This document shows positions 1-8,070 of a stretch of 64,000 nucleotides of DNA, in pieces (position 1 is the stretch's first letter; each line of letters begins with the position of its first letter). This stretch comes from Flavobacterium humidisoli. GTDB taxonomy: Bacteria; Bacteroidota; Bacteroidia; Flavobacteriales; Flavobacteriaceae. A program made the translations under genes and the position numbers. Below the pieces are notes generated by a model. It did no database searches. It was not told where the DNA came from and worked only from the letters and a program-made list of their open reading frames with translations. Location of the stretch: assembly GCF_023272795.1 (NCBI RefSeq), contig NZ_CP096829.1, positions 2,418,001-2,482,000 of the forward strand. The letters are read 5' to 3'.

Positions 1-2
1 AC

Positions 3-728
3 GGCGTTCCGCTAGGAGGTTATGGTTATCCTGTAAAACCTTGCGGATTAATAGTTTCGACTTTCAGGCCAAGCGACGATTCTACTTTATTCGGTTATCT
101 GATTCCGAGTAATATGTTTGCAATCGAAATCTTAGGATATCTGATTGAAATTTTCTCTCTTCCAGCCTTAAAGGATAATGATTTGGTTGAGAAAGCCACA
201 AAATTAAGAGATGAGGTTCAGAAAGGTCTTAATGAACACGGAATTATCAATCATCCAAAATTCGGAAAAATCATAGCTTTTGAAGTAAACGGATACGGCA
301 GTTTCCACATGATGGACGACGCCAATGTGCCATCTTTATTGTCATTACCATATTTAGGCGCTATTGCTCCAAATGATCCTTTATATCTGAATACAAGAAA
401 AGTGGTGCTGTCTGAGAATAATCCGTTTTTTTATAAAGGAAAAGCAGGAGAAGGTATTGGTGGTCCGCATACAGGAGTAGATACGATTTGGCCTATGAGC
501 ATTGTTTTGAGAGCCATTACAAGTGTAGACGATAAAGAAATAAAGGCTTGTATCAGCAATTTAATTAAAACAAACGCCGATACAGGATTTATGCACGAAT
601 CATTTCATAAAGACGATGTAAACAAATTTACCCGTAAATGGTTTGCTTGGGCGAATACATTATTTGGCGAAATGATTGTACATACCAGTATTCATTATCC
701 TCAAATTTTAAAAGACAAAAATATCTAG
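3..728 (+). CDS. GH125 metal-independent alpha-mannosidase (3' part)
   Basis: The reading frame is open from the window edge, so the gene is cut at its 5' end and the first in-frame ATG at 114 is internal. The visible C-terminal half has the family's typical order: a TFRPSDDSTLFGYLIPSN segment, HMMDDANVPSLLSLPYLG, and a late GGPHTGVDTIWPMS stretch. Known: GH125 enzymes are exo-alpha-1,6-mannosidases that release mannose without a metal and are common in Bacteroidota mannan/N-glycan loci. The gene ends 22 bp before a ROK kinase on the same strand, consistent with a shared transcript that frees and phosphorylates a hexose. The family call is from motif recognition; substrate and localisation cannot be judged without the N terminus. 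Confidence 0.85.
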   Translation, partial: GVPLGGYGYPVKPCGLIVSTFRPSDDSTLFGYLIPSNMFAIEILGYLIEIFSLPALKDNDLVEKATKLRDEVQKGLNEHGIINHPKFGKIIAFEVNGYGSFHMMDDANVPSLLSLPYLGAIAPNDPLYLNTRKVVLSENNPFFYKGKAGEGIGGPHTGVDTIWPMSIVLRAITSVDDKEIKACISNLIKTNADTGFMHESFHKDDVNKFTRKWFAWANTLFGEMIVHTSIHYPQILKDKNI

Positions 729-750
729 TACTAAAGCTAAATAATTAAAA

Positions 751-1650
751 ATGAATACATCATACGCCATTGGGCTGGATATAGGAGGAACGCACATTAC
801 AGCTGCGGTTATTGATAAAGCAGAAATGAAAGTTCTTGACTTTTCGCTTTGTAAAGAATCTTTTGATTCAAATATGCCAGCAGATCAGGTTATGAGTATC
901 TGGAAAAAAGTAATCAGCACCGCAATAGAAAATTCTAAGATTAAAGATATTGCAGGAATTGCAATTTGCATGCCTGGACCATTTGATTATAAAAATGGTA
1001 TTTGCTGGATTAAAGATCAATCTAAATATGAACATTTTTACGGATTAAACATTCGAGAATTGCTTTTGGAAACTCTAGATTTTCCTGCAGATTTTCCAAT
1101 TCTTTTTGAAAATGACGCTGTTTGTTTTGGAAAAGGAGAAGTTTTTAAACAACAGGAAAATCTTTCTAAAAAAGTAATGGCTGTAACATTAGGAACAGGA
1201 TTAGGAGCTTGTTTTATTGACAAAGGAACATCAATAAGTTCAGGTAATTCTGTTCCCGCTGATGGCGAAATATACAATCTATCTTATAAAGATGGAGTTG
1301 CAGAAGATTATGTTTCGGTTAGAGGTCTTTTATCCCATTACAAATCATTAAGTGGTAGCGATCTTAATAATGGTTTAGAACTTTACAATTTAGCGAAAAA
1401 TGGAGATCAGAAGGCAATTGAGGTATTTAAAAGAATGGGAGAGGACTTAGCAACAGTCGCAATTCCATGGATTGCCAACTTTACAGCAGATCATATTATT
1501 ATTGGTGGAAAAATTGCCAATGCAAGCGATTTGTTTTTGTCTTCATTTAACAAAACAATTCAGAAATCTGGTTCCGAAATTCAAGTTTCCATTTCAAATG
1601 ACAATGAAGTTGCAGCCTTATTAGGAGCAGTCAGTTTTCTTTGTGATTAA
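751..1650 (+). CDS. ROK-family sugar kinase
   Basis: 299-residue protein with the ROK/actin-like ATPase layout: phosphate-1 loop IGLDIGGTH at residues 7-15, END at 120-122 with Asp122 as the likely catalytic base, phosphate-2 loop LGTGLGACF near 147-155, and an adenosine-type IIIGGKIANA motif near the C terminus. The Cys-rich CxCGxxGCxE zinc motif of classical ROK kinases is absent; this stretch has other residues. Known: ROK kinases phosphorylate glucose, mannose, fructose, ManNAc or related sugars. The preceding GH125 gene makes a mannose-type substrate a reasonable inference. A Rho-independent terminator follows the stop codon, closing the transcript. Confidence 0.88.
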   Translation: MNTSYAIGLDIGGTHITAAVIDKAEMKVLDFSLCKESFDSNMPADQVMSIWKKVISTAIENSKIKDIAGIAICMPGPFDYKNGICWIKDQSKYEHFYGLNIRELLLETLDFPADFPILFENDAVCFGKGEVFKQQENLSKKVMAVTLGTGLGACFIDKGTSISSGNSVPADGEIYNLSYKDGVAEDYVSVRGLLSHYKSLSGSDLNNGLELYNLAKNGDQKAIEVFKRMGEDLATVAIPWIANFTADHIIIGGKIANASDLFLSSFNKTIQKSGSEIQVSISNDNEVAALLGAVSFLCD

Positions 1651-1653
1651 AAT

Positions 1654-1696
1654 AAAAACGGATGAGGTAAATAAAACTTATCCGTTTTTGTTTTAC
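1654..1696. terminator. Rho-independent terminator after the ROK kinase
   Basis: Inverted repeat AAAAACGGAT (1654-1663) and ATCCGTTTTT (1680-1689) followed by a T-rich run, starting 4 bp after the kinase stop codon. It marks the end of the core sugar-metabolism block before the accessory island. Confidence 0.8.
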
Positions 1697-1782
1697 AGTT
1701 GTTTTAAAGCTTCTTAGTTTGCCTTTGTAAAAGTTTTATCAGTTCTGTGGAAACAGCATATTTTCTATTAAAAGCAATAAAA

Positions 1783-1960
1783 AAATCCTTTAAATCGTAA
1801 GATTTAAAGGATTTAACTTTTAGAGTTTCTTTTGAAACTTCTGCTGGCGGAGAAAGAGGTACCGCTAACCATATTTAGATCCCAGCAATTGCTGGTGTTT
1901 TTAGCATTTTTTTTAACTTGGTACACCCATAGGTACAGTACAAATTTAACTCTCAAGTTG
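1783..1960. repeat. Left boundary repeat of the island (att-like scar)
   Basis: Composite element with three parts. The first is a perfect 14-bp hairpin with a GTAA loop (1783-1814). The second is a fragment resembling a tRNA 3' end, GGCGGAGAAAGAGG (1846-1859). The third is a period-12 direct repeat GGTACAC-CCATA-GGTACAG (1920-1938). The same order and most of the sequence recur at 36991-37170 in the same orientation, including the shared CAATTGCTGGTGTTTT core and CAAATTTAACTCTCAA end. Read on the minus strand it is a tRNA 3' end followed by its terminator, as for the intact tRNA-Ser at 14102. I interpret it as the left attachment scar of a 35-kb island. The rest of the gap up to 2226 shows no gene. 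Confidence 0.65.
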
Positions 1961-2226
1961 TTCTTCAAAGATAAACGATTTGTACCAGATACTAATTAAA
2001 ATAGGGAATTAAATATATTTTTTTATCCTTAAACATGGAATAAGATAATGTTAGAAAAATTACCTTCCTAATTCTTTAGGATCTTTTTTAAGAGTGAATA
2101 TATCTTAATTTTTTGTAGCAGGACTGCTTAAATACTGGGTATTTCAGCTTTTCATTTCTATTGATCAACTAACAGATCAACTTTAAAAACCTGCCTGTCC
2201 GCAATGGAAAAAAAGTACTAAAAAAT

Positions 2227-3009
2227 TTATATTTTTTTACCCCCTAATTGTAGAAGGCGCAAATAAAATATTGCAAGTTCGCTGGAGGCTGAAACTGCAA
2301 GTTTTGCATATATGGAATCAAGACTTTTAAACTCAGGGGAATGACCATGCCCGGTTCCGTATGAATTCCGTAGTTCAGTTATCCCATGGGCAATGTTTGA
2401 GAAACCTGCTAAAATTTTCGCCACCGATGCTTTTCCTAGTTCTGCATTTTCTACTTCAAATGGAAGTAAATTTATATTCTTGTTGGCTTCCTTAACCAAT
2501 TTGGAGACATCCCAGGTCTTATCAAATTCTATATTTTTTTCTGTCAATATATGTTTGCAGCATGTTTCAATAAGCTCTTTTGAAATTCCTACAGCTAAAT
2601 GAGGATTGCTTTCAACAGACTTATTCATAAGCCTGATTTGTTTATTTACGTACTCCTGGGTAAGAAATTCGGTAATAATTTCGGCTTTCTCATCTGCCTG
2701 TTTTTTATTTTCTTCCCGGAGATAAGGCCGCCATGTTAAATCTCTTACGTGAATTCCTTCAGACTCGCCAGACTCCCTAATTGCCGATTCGATGGCTTTT
2801 GTTTCTAATGAATACTCATCTAGTCTACGGTATGTCTTTAAAGGAACATCTATAATAACTTCATACAGATAGCTTTCCATATCGCTGTCCATCGAGAATA
2901 GGGTGTCGATGTAGATTTGATTAATTTCGCATTGACTTAAAAATGCAGCGGCAGTATCTTCTTCCAGTTCTGTTAGCCAGCTGTAGATGTGCTCTTTAAA
3001 TTTATCCAT
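2227..3009 (-). CDS. Abortive-infection C-terminal (Abi_C, HEPN-like) protein
   Basis: 260-residue cytoplasmic protein. The C-terminal part (about residues 140-255) matches the Abi_C pattern: GISKELIETCCKHIL at 141-155, a WDVSKLVKEA helix, and a signature AHGITELRNSYGTGHGHS in which Arg214, Asn215 and His221 give the R-x6-H arrangement of HEPN ribonucleases. The N-terminal 130 residues are helical and unassigned. Known: HEPN Abi proteins usually act as RNases triggered by phage infection. It is the last gene of a minus-strand run of four (7386 to 2227), 49 bp behind an AlbA_2 gene, so co-transcription with the helicase/nuclease pair is likely. RNase activity is inferred from the motif. Confidence 0.75.
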   Translation of the reverse strand: MDKFKEHIYSWLTELEEDTAAAFLSQCEINQIYIDTLFSMDSDMESYLYEVIIDVPLKTYRRLDEYSLETKAIESAIRESGESEGIHVRDLTWRPYLREENKKQADEKAEIITEFLTQEYVNKQIRLMNKSVESNPHLAVGISKELIETCCKHILTEKNIEFDKTWDVSKLVKEANKNINLLPFEVENAELGKASVAKILAGFSNIAHGITELRNSYGTGHGHSPEFKSLDSIYAKLAVSASSELAIFYLRLLQLGGKKI

Positions 3010-3058
3010 GTAATTTTATTAAATTTCCTTCGACCCTTTCTAAAATAAAACTCTCTTC

Positions 3059-4093
3059 TTATCTTTTTAAAATAGTCTTTAATAGATTTTCTCTTGTAGT
3101 ACCAAGCTTCTTCTGTTTTTCTGCAGCCGTAATATTCTCAAGTTTATAACTTAATAACTCAGCTGGATTGTTGCCTGAAATTCTGCCGAGTGAAAAATTA
3201 AGTTTGTATTCTGAGAATTTTAGAGGCGAATTTTTGCCCCCAAAAATTAGTACTATGTCTATTTCGGATTGATTCTTCTCTTGTATCTCCTCTAAGTCAA
3301 AAACAAGCTTTTGGCTTAGTTTATCAGGTGATCCAAAGTGCAGTATCTTAATATGACCATTATTTATAAACTCATGTCCCTGCATTTGATAGTTCGGAGA
3401 AAGTGAAGGTTTTAAGCTTCCTTCAAAACGCGCCTGTGGACATAAAACCCTGTAGGAAACGTCATATTCATTCTGCAACTCTGAAAAATTAATAATAATT
3501 ATAGAAATGTCTAGATAAGACCTTTTGTGATCATAACTGCCAAATTTTTCAAGATTTATATAGCCTTCAATGTTGGGATATGTAATTTTTTTAAACAAAG
3601 CTTCGATTAGGTAATGCGGAGCTGGTTTTGTCTGGCCGTCCAGTCTTGCCCAATATGTATTTTTGAACTGGTGGGGACTGTAGTTGCTTTGCTGCACTTC
3701 AAAAACATAAATGTAATTTTTGTCTTGCTCTAAAATATTTATATTGATATTTATTGGAAGAGGTGTAATTGAATCAGATATTCTGCTAATCAGAGAATCT
3801 TTCTCTAATAGATCTGATACTGGCGAGAGGTTTCCTTGAAAAATTGTTATGTCATGCAATTTTTTTGCCAAAGGTGCACCCCAGATTAAAAGGCCTCCGC
3901 TGGAGTTTAAAAAAGCGCAAATGCCTCTGATTACCCCTTCCAGATTCTTACCGAGATTACCGAATTGAGGATGATAGGCTTTAAATTCGATCTTATCAGA
4001 CTCTTCCTTTTCTGCATTAAAGAATGCCGTTATATCCGAATAATCAAGTTCCTCCAGGTTTTTTCCAAAATAACTATTTGAAAAGTTAGTCAT
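3059..4093 (-). CDS. AlbA_2 (Schlafen-like) domain protein
   Basis: 344 residues. Residues 28-180 carry an AlbA_2 fold: an acidic IEFKAY segment at 35-40, ICAFLNSSGGLLIWGAP at 58-74 (the conserved AFxNxxGGxLxxG signature), and a late YWARLDGQTKPA stretch matching the 'Y.R.g..TkpA' element. The remaining 160 residues are beta-rich and unassigned. Known: AlbA_2/Schlafen-type domains occur in nucleic-acid-binding proteins, tRNA nucleases and several prokaryotic defence genes. It lies 79 bp behind the helicase gene and 49 bp before the Abi_C gene. Whether it is effector, sensor or regulator cannot be told from sequence. Confidence 0.7.
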   Translation of the reverse strand: MTNFSNSYFGKNLEELDYSDITAFFNAEKEESDKIEFKAYHPQFGNLGKNLEGVIRGICAFLNSSGGLLIWGAPLAKKLHDITIFQGNLSPVSDLLEKDSLISRISDSITPLPINININILEQDKNYIYVFEVQQSNYSPHQFKNTYWARLDGQTKPAPHYLIEALFKKITYPNIEGYINLEKFGSYDHKRSYLDISIIIINFSELQNEYDVSYRVLCPQARFEGSLKPSLSPNYQMQGHEFINNGHIKILHFGSPDKLSQKLVFDLEEIQEKNQSEIDIVLIFGGKNSPLKFSEYKLNFSLGRISGNNPAELLSYKLENITAAEKQKKLGTTRENLLKTILKR

Positions 4094-4172
4094 GTTTTAA
4101 CGTTTTAACAGAATTTATAAAAGTATAAATAAAGCAACGATATTTTAAATATTTTAATTTAAACAAAAATCG

Positions 4173-6623
4173 TTATCTAACATATTTGTTTATTTCGAAC
4201 TGCACAAGTTCAGGCTGTCTGCGAATGAACTGCTTAAAATCACTGTTAGAAATCAAATTGCCGTTATCATCAAACTGAATGTTCTTAATCTGCTCGTTTT
4301 CATTTAAAAGCCTTATTATATTAGGACCAAGTCCTATCCTTGTCAGATTGATTAAATTAACGTCAGCAGTTCCATATACAGCTAGAAAGTATGCCTTTTC
4401 ACTTATGAGATTGAAATCAAACAAAAATGCGATAAGCTTTTTAATTTTAAAACTGACAAAATCCTCTTCCAGTTTTATCTTTATAAGAGCAATATTTGCC
4501 AGTCGCTGTCTATTTTTATCTTGGAGATTAATGTAAACTTCTTGCTGGGTTTCAGAATTAGTGTAAACAGCTGATTGTCTAATTGTATCACCAAAAGAAC
4601 TGCCTATATACAAAAACGGATCAGCAGTTTGAGCCTTTATTTCAAAATATTTAATAGTATCGTTAATTTTTTCCTTTAAACCAAACAGCTGGAATAGTTC
4701 AATATAGTATTTATAATAATTTCTTGCCTTTTCATTTTTTAAACGTTCCACTTCAAAATCCTTTATTTCATAAGAAAGGTTCTGTATGAAGACTTCATAA
4801 ATTGTCTGAATCACATTATCAGGATCTGTAATCTTCTGAATGTTTGAAATGACAGTAGGAATTATGGTATCAACATTTTTATAAAAATCGTCTATGTTGT
4901 TTTCAATAAAGTTTAATTTAATTCTGTCACTCTGGTTTTTAGCCTCTCTATTGATTAGAAAATCAGTAGCATCAATTATCCTATTATCTTTTATAATTTT
5001 GGATTCCTTCTCATATCTGCTTAATCCTAAATTATCGACATTATAATTTTCCAGCAGCGGATTCTTATTTTCATCTGTGAATGTATGCTCACGAAGCAGG
5101 ACTATCTTGTTTATCATGTTGCTTCTGGAATCGGTGTAAGTTTCACTGTCAACAAAATGTATGTTAGAAATGATTTTTTCTATTGAGTTTTCCCTGAAAA
5201 CATAATTAAGCCTGTTGACCCTTCCTATTAAATTATTCAGTCCTTTTGCTTTCAAGCCAAAAGTAGATGTAATGTAAAGGTTATCAATTGGGAAATTGAT
5301 GCCTTCCAGAATAACTGAGTTTGCTACAACATATTTGAATTCAGGCAGTTCTTTGTAATTATATTCAAGGTATTCTTTTAATATTGTCGGCATTTTTCCG
5401 TGGAGATAAACGATGCCCTTTAAAATATACTGAACAACATTTATGTCTTCGGAAATCTCAGTTTCTATTACTTTGGAAATTTTGCGGATAGTGGGACTTT
5501 CAATTTCAACCGAAATATTATTATATATTTCTTCTGCAATTTTTTCGACATTTTTTGGTCTGTAATTGTATACAAAGTTTTTTTCCTTTGATCTGGTTGT
5601 AATGTAGTCAATGAAATTAGTATTTGATGCTAAAGGGTACAAATCATCAGTAAATCGATTGTAAGCTGATAATCTGTTTCTTTTGTCCAGATAAAAGACT
5701 TCATATGCTTTTAAGTTATGTTTTATAACGCTTTCTGCTATTGGACCTTCAGAGGTGTTTTTTATTTTTAAATTTGAAATATCAGATACAAGCGGTGATA
5801 AAAACAATAATCTCTGGTTTTTATTACTTTTATAATTAAGCATTATAAGCCTGGAAAGGAGTAAATTACGGCTATCAGTACTTAATAAATTATGAGCCTC
5901 ATCTATAAATAAAATATCAAAACAGATATTGAATTTATTAATCAGCCTTGTTGCCCTTTCCTGAGTAAGAATTCCAATAAATTTCTCCTGACCGGTGTAC
6001 ATTTCGTCATGGAGTATAAGTTTATAGTTTAGGTTTAGTTTTCGTATGTCATTGTAAGTTTGTGTGATAAGTGATTTTGTCGGAACTATAACAGCAATCC
6101 TGTTAAACTCATTCTGGAGGATTACTTCTCGCACAATTGAACTTTTACCATACGAAGTCGGTGCAATATAGGCTGTGTCTTTTGTTTTAACACTGCTGAA
6201 AACTTCTGCTGACCTATTGTACTGTTCAATTGTTTCTATATAGCTGTCTCGGCCATAACGTTTACTGATCTGCCGATTTATTATGGATTCATGCAGGAAG
6301 TTTTCATCCAGCATTCCGTTTGTAATTAAGTAATTAGAAACGGGGTAAAATCCAATCTGTAAAGAGATGTCATATAAAGGTTTAAAGTTTTTATGAACAA
6401 AACTGTATTTGAGTATGATATAATATGCAATATTAAAATATCCTTTTAATCTTTTGTCTTCATTATAATATTGAAAAAATATCAAAGCCGCACTTAGCAT
6501 GTATTGCTGTTCATGCTCTTCCAACTTGGTATTAAGCACTAGTTTAGTGAAGGAGCTGTTAAAGTACTCATTGTTTTTAAGTCCTGACAGCTGTCTTTTT
6601 TCACTGCTTGTAATTTTACTCAT
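4173..6623 (-). CDS. DEAH-box superfamily 2 helicase (HamB-like)
   Basis: 816-residue protein. A helical N terminus of about 130 residues precedes the motor. Walker A is APTSYGKSS at 154-162, motif Ia VPTKSLITQ at about 180-188, and Walker B DEAH at 241-244. The second RecA lobe ends in a motif VI-like IGRVNRLNY. A long helical C-terminal extension follows. The start codon overlaps the end of the upstream nuclease gene by 8 bp (6616-6623), implying translational coupling. Known: Hachiman defence pairs a DUF1837 nuclease (HamA) with a large SF2 helicase (HamB); size, order and overlap fit. AbpB and other defence helicases are alternatives. The helicase call is firm; the Hachiman assignment is inferred. 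Confidence 0.85.
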   Translation of the reverse strand: MSKITSSEKRQLSGLKNNEYFNSSFTKLVLNTKLEEHEQQYMLSAALIFFQYYNEDKRLKGYFNIAYYIILKYSFVHKNFKPLYDISLQIGFYPVSNYLITNGMLDENFLHESIINRQISKRYGRDSYIETIEQYNRSAEVFSSVKTKDTAYIAPTSYGKSSIVREVILQNEFNRIAVIVPTKSLITQTYNDIRKLNLNYKLILHDEMYTGQEKFIGILTQERATRLINKFNICFDILFIDEAHNLLSTDSRNLLLSRLIMLNYKSNKNQRLLFLSPLVSDISNLKIKNTSEGPIAESVIKHNLKAYEVFYLDKRNRLSAYNRFTDDLYPLASNTNFIDYITTRSKEKNFVYNYRPKNVEKIAEEIYNNISVEIESPTIRKISKVIETEISEDINVVQYILKGIVYLHGKMPTILKEYLEYNYKELPEFKYVVANSVILEGINFPIDNLYITSTFGLKAKGLNNLIGRVNRLNYVFRENSIEKIISNIHFVDSETYTDSRSNMINKIVLLREHTFTDENKNPLLENYNVDNLGLSRYEKESKIIKDNRIIDATDFLINREAKNQSDRIKLNFIENNIDDFYKNVDTIIPTVISNIQKITDPDNVIQTIYEVFIQNLSYEIKDFEVERLKNEKARNYYKYYIELFQLFGLKEKINDTIKYFEIKAQTADPFLYIGSSFGDTIRQSAVYTNSETQQEVYINLQDKNRQRLANIALIKIKLEEDFVSFKIKKLIAFLFDFNLISEKAYFLAVYGTADVNLINLTRIGLGPNIIRLLNENEQIKNIQFDDNGNLISNSDFKQFIRRQPELVQFEINKYVR

Positions 6624-7386
6624 TTAGATAGTTAATAAATTGCTGAATAGAATTTTTGTTGATGCATAAAACATCGATCTTCTGAAATTTGTAGTCTTTT
6701 GTCAGGCTTTCAATTCTGACTTTTAGGTCGTCTTTATCTATAGTTGCAAATCTTGCCCCTAGGTATATTGTCGAACTTGGAATTATATTATAATTGTCGA
6801 TTTTACTGAATTTCTTCTGTACGTAGTCCTGAGAGAGCTTTTTTAAAGTTTTCGAAATATTTTCATTGAAATTTACACTTCTGTGTACCGAATGGTTATA
6901 TGCATTTCTCCATGGATCATTAACTGCATTTGTACCTTCTATTTTCTTTTTAAGATCATTGTAAGCTTCACTTATATTTCCATTGTGGGTTGAATCCATA
7001 GTACTTTCCAATGAAGATTTGCTTTCGTAAACGAAATAGAGGTCATTTTGAAGATATAATCCGTCAAAACCTTTTTTCATTCCTTTTTCTTCAAGATTTC
7101 TAAATAGAAAATGCTGTTTGAAGTTGTTGCTTCTCAGGTAAAGATGGCAGATAAATTCTGCAACTATTCCTATTTTTTGCACAGCGGACTTATTTTCAAT
7201 CAGATTTATTAATTCTTGTTTGGTTACTTTCAGGTCTTCAATACTTTCAATTTCTTCATTGTCTCCATTCCAGATGAAGTGCAAGTTGTTTTCAATGTAC
7301 TTTTTCAATCTGTCTGAGTACTGATCTATATTGATGCAGTGCAGTGTAATTTTGTCAGAAATTTTAATCTTGTGTCGTCCAAACAT
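6616..7386 (-). CDS. PD-(D/E)XK-like nuclease (HamA/DUF1837-like candidate)
   Basis: 256 residues with a nuclease-like core: Glu77 in GIVAEF, Asp108 in KKGFDGLY, then Glu121-Ser-Lys123 in VYESKS. This spaced E...D...ExK set is what a PD-(D/E)XK site needs. The G-x3-E helix followed by 'KGFDG.y' and 'ESK' also resembles the DUF1837/HamA pattern. It is the first gene of the minus-strand cluster and overlaps the helicase start by 8 bp. Known: HamA is a DNA nuclease held inactive by HamB until DNA is perturbed. Similarity to HamA is at motif level only, so another small nuclease coupled to a helicase is possible. Confidence 0.65.
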   Translation of the reverse strand: MFGRHKIKISDKITLHCINIDQYSDRLKKYIENNLHFIWNGDNEEIESIEDLKVTKQELINLIENKSAVQKIGIVAEFICHLYLRSNNFKQHFLFRNLEEKGMKKGFDGLYLQNDLYFVYESKSSLESTMDSTHNGNISEAYNDLKKKIEGTNAVNDPWRNAYNHSVHRSVNFNENISKTLKKLSQDYVQKKFSKIDNYNIIPSSTIYLGARFATIDKDDLKVRIESLTKDYKFQKIDVLCINKNSIQQFINYLNE

Positions 7387-8070
7387 TTCGGGTATGCAGT
7401 ATTAGAATTTATTATTTATTTGAGGAAGATAGGCTTTATTATATAGGCATGTAGGGTGTCGTGCAAATATTAAAAATATTAAACTTTATACATTACGGAA
7501 AACCGTATCGTTTTTTTAAACATGCAATAAAAATATCATTTAAATAACTTTTAAGCACAGGTAGAAATACCTGATTAGTTTACATAATTATATGAATAAA
7601 GATGGATTTTAAAGCAAGAGATTGCGATGGCAACTTTAACCTTCGTATCTGCATTGAATTATTTTAAAAACTTGTTGTCTTTGTGTTGAATAAAGGTAAT
7701 CTCTTTCAGAAAATAAGTATTAATAATTTCTACTGAATTGAAAAGCGCATTTCTAGAATAATGCAAGCATTTTTTGAAAATGCAATTGCAGATTATTTGG
7801 AAGTACTGTAGTATATTTACGTCATAAAATTTATTTACTGCGACTATGAAAAATTTGCTCGGAAAAATATTTGAAGTTTTGAACGTTACTAATTTACCGG
7901 ATGAGATTCCTAATCATATAGTTATCAATAAACGATAAGCTAGGTTGAAAGCAGCTGAAAAAAAATCTTCTTTAAAACCCGTCTATGAAATTTAATTTCA
8001 GAACAACTGCAGACTGAATCCGTGAATTAAGGCAATTAATTTTAACAATTCAACTTAAAATAAGAAAAAT
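7387..8070. other. Divergent intergenic region with a 30-codon ORF
   Basis: About 680 bp separating the leftward defence cluster from the rightward two-gene unit, so it should hold both promoters. No long ORF is present. A 30-codon ORF (7846-7938, plus strand, beginning MKNLLGKIFEVLN) lies 130 bp upstream of the helical-repeat gene. It has no recognisable homology and could be a leader peptide or chance. I could not place a convincing promoter. Confidence 0.4.
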
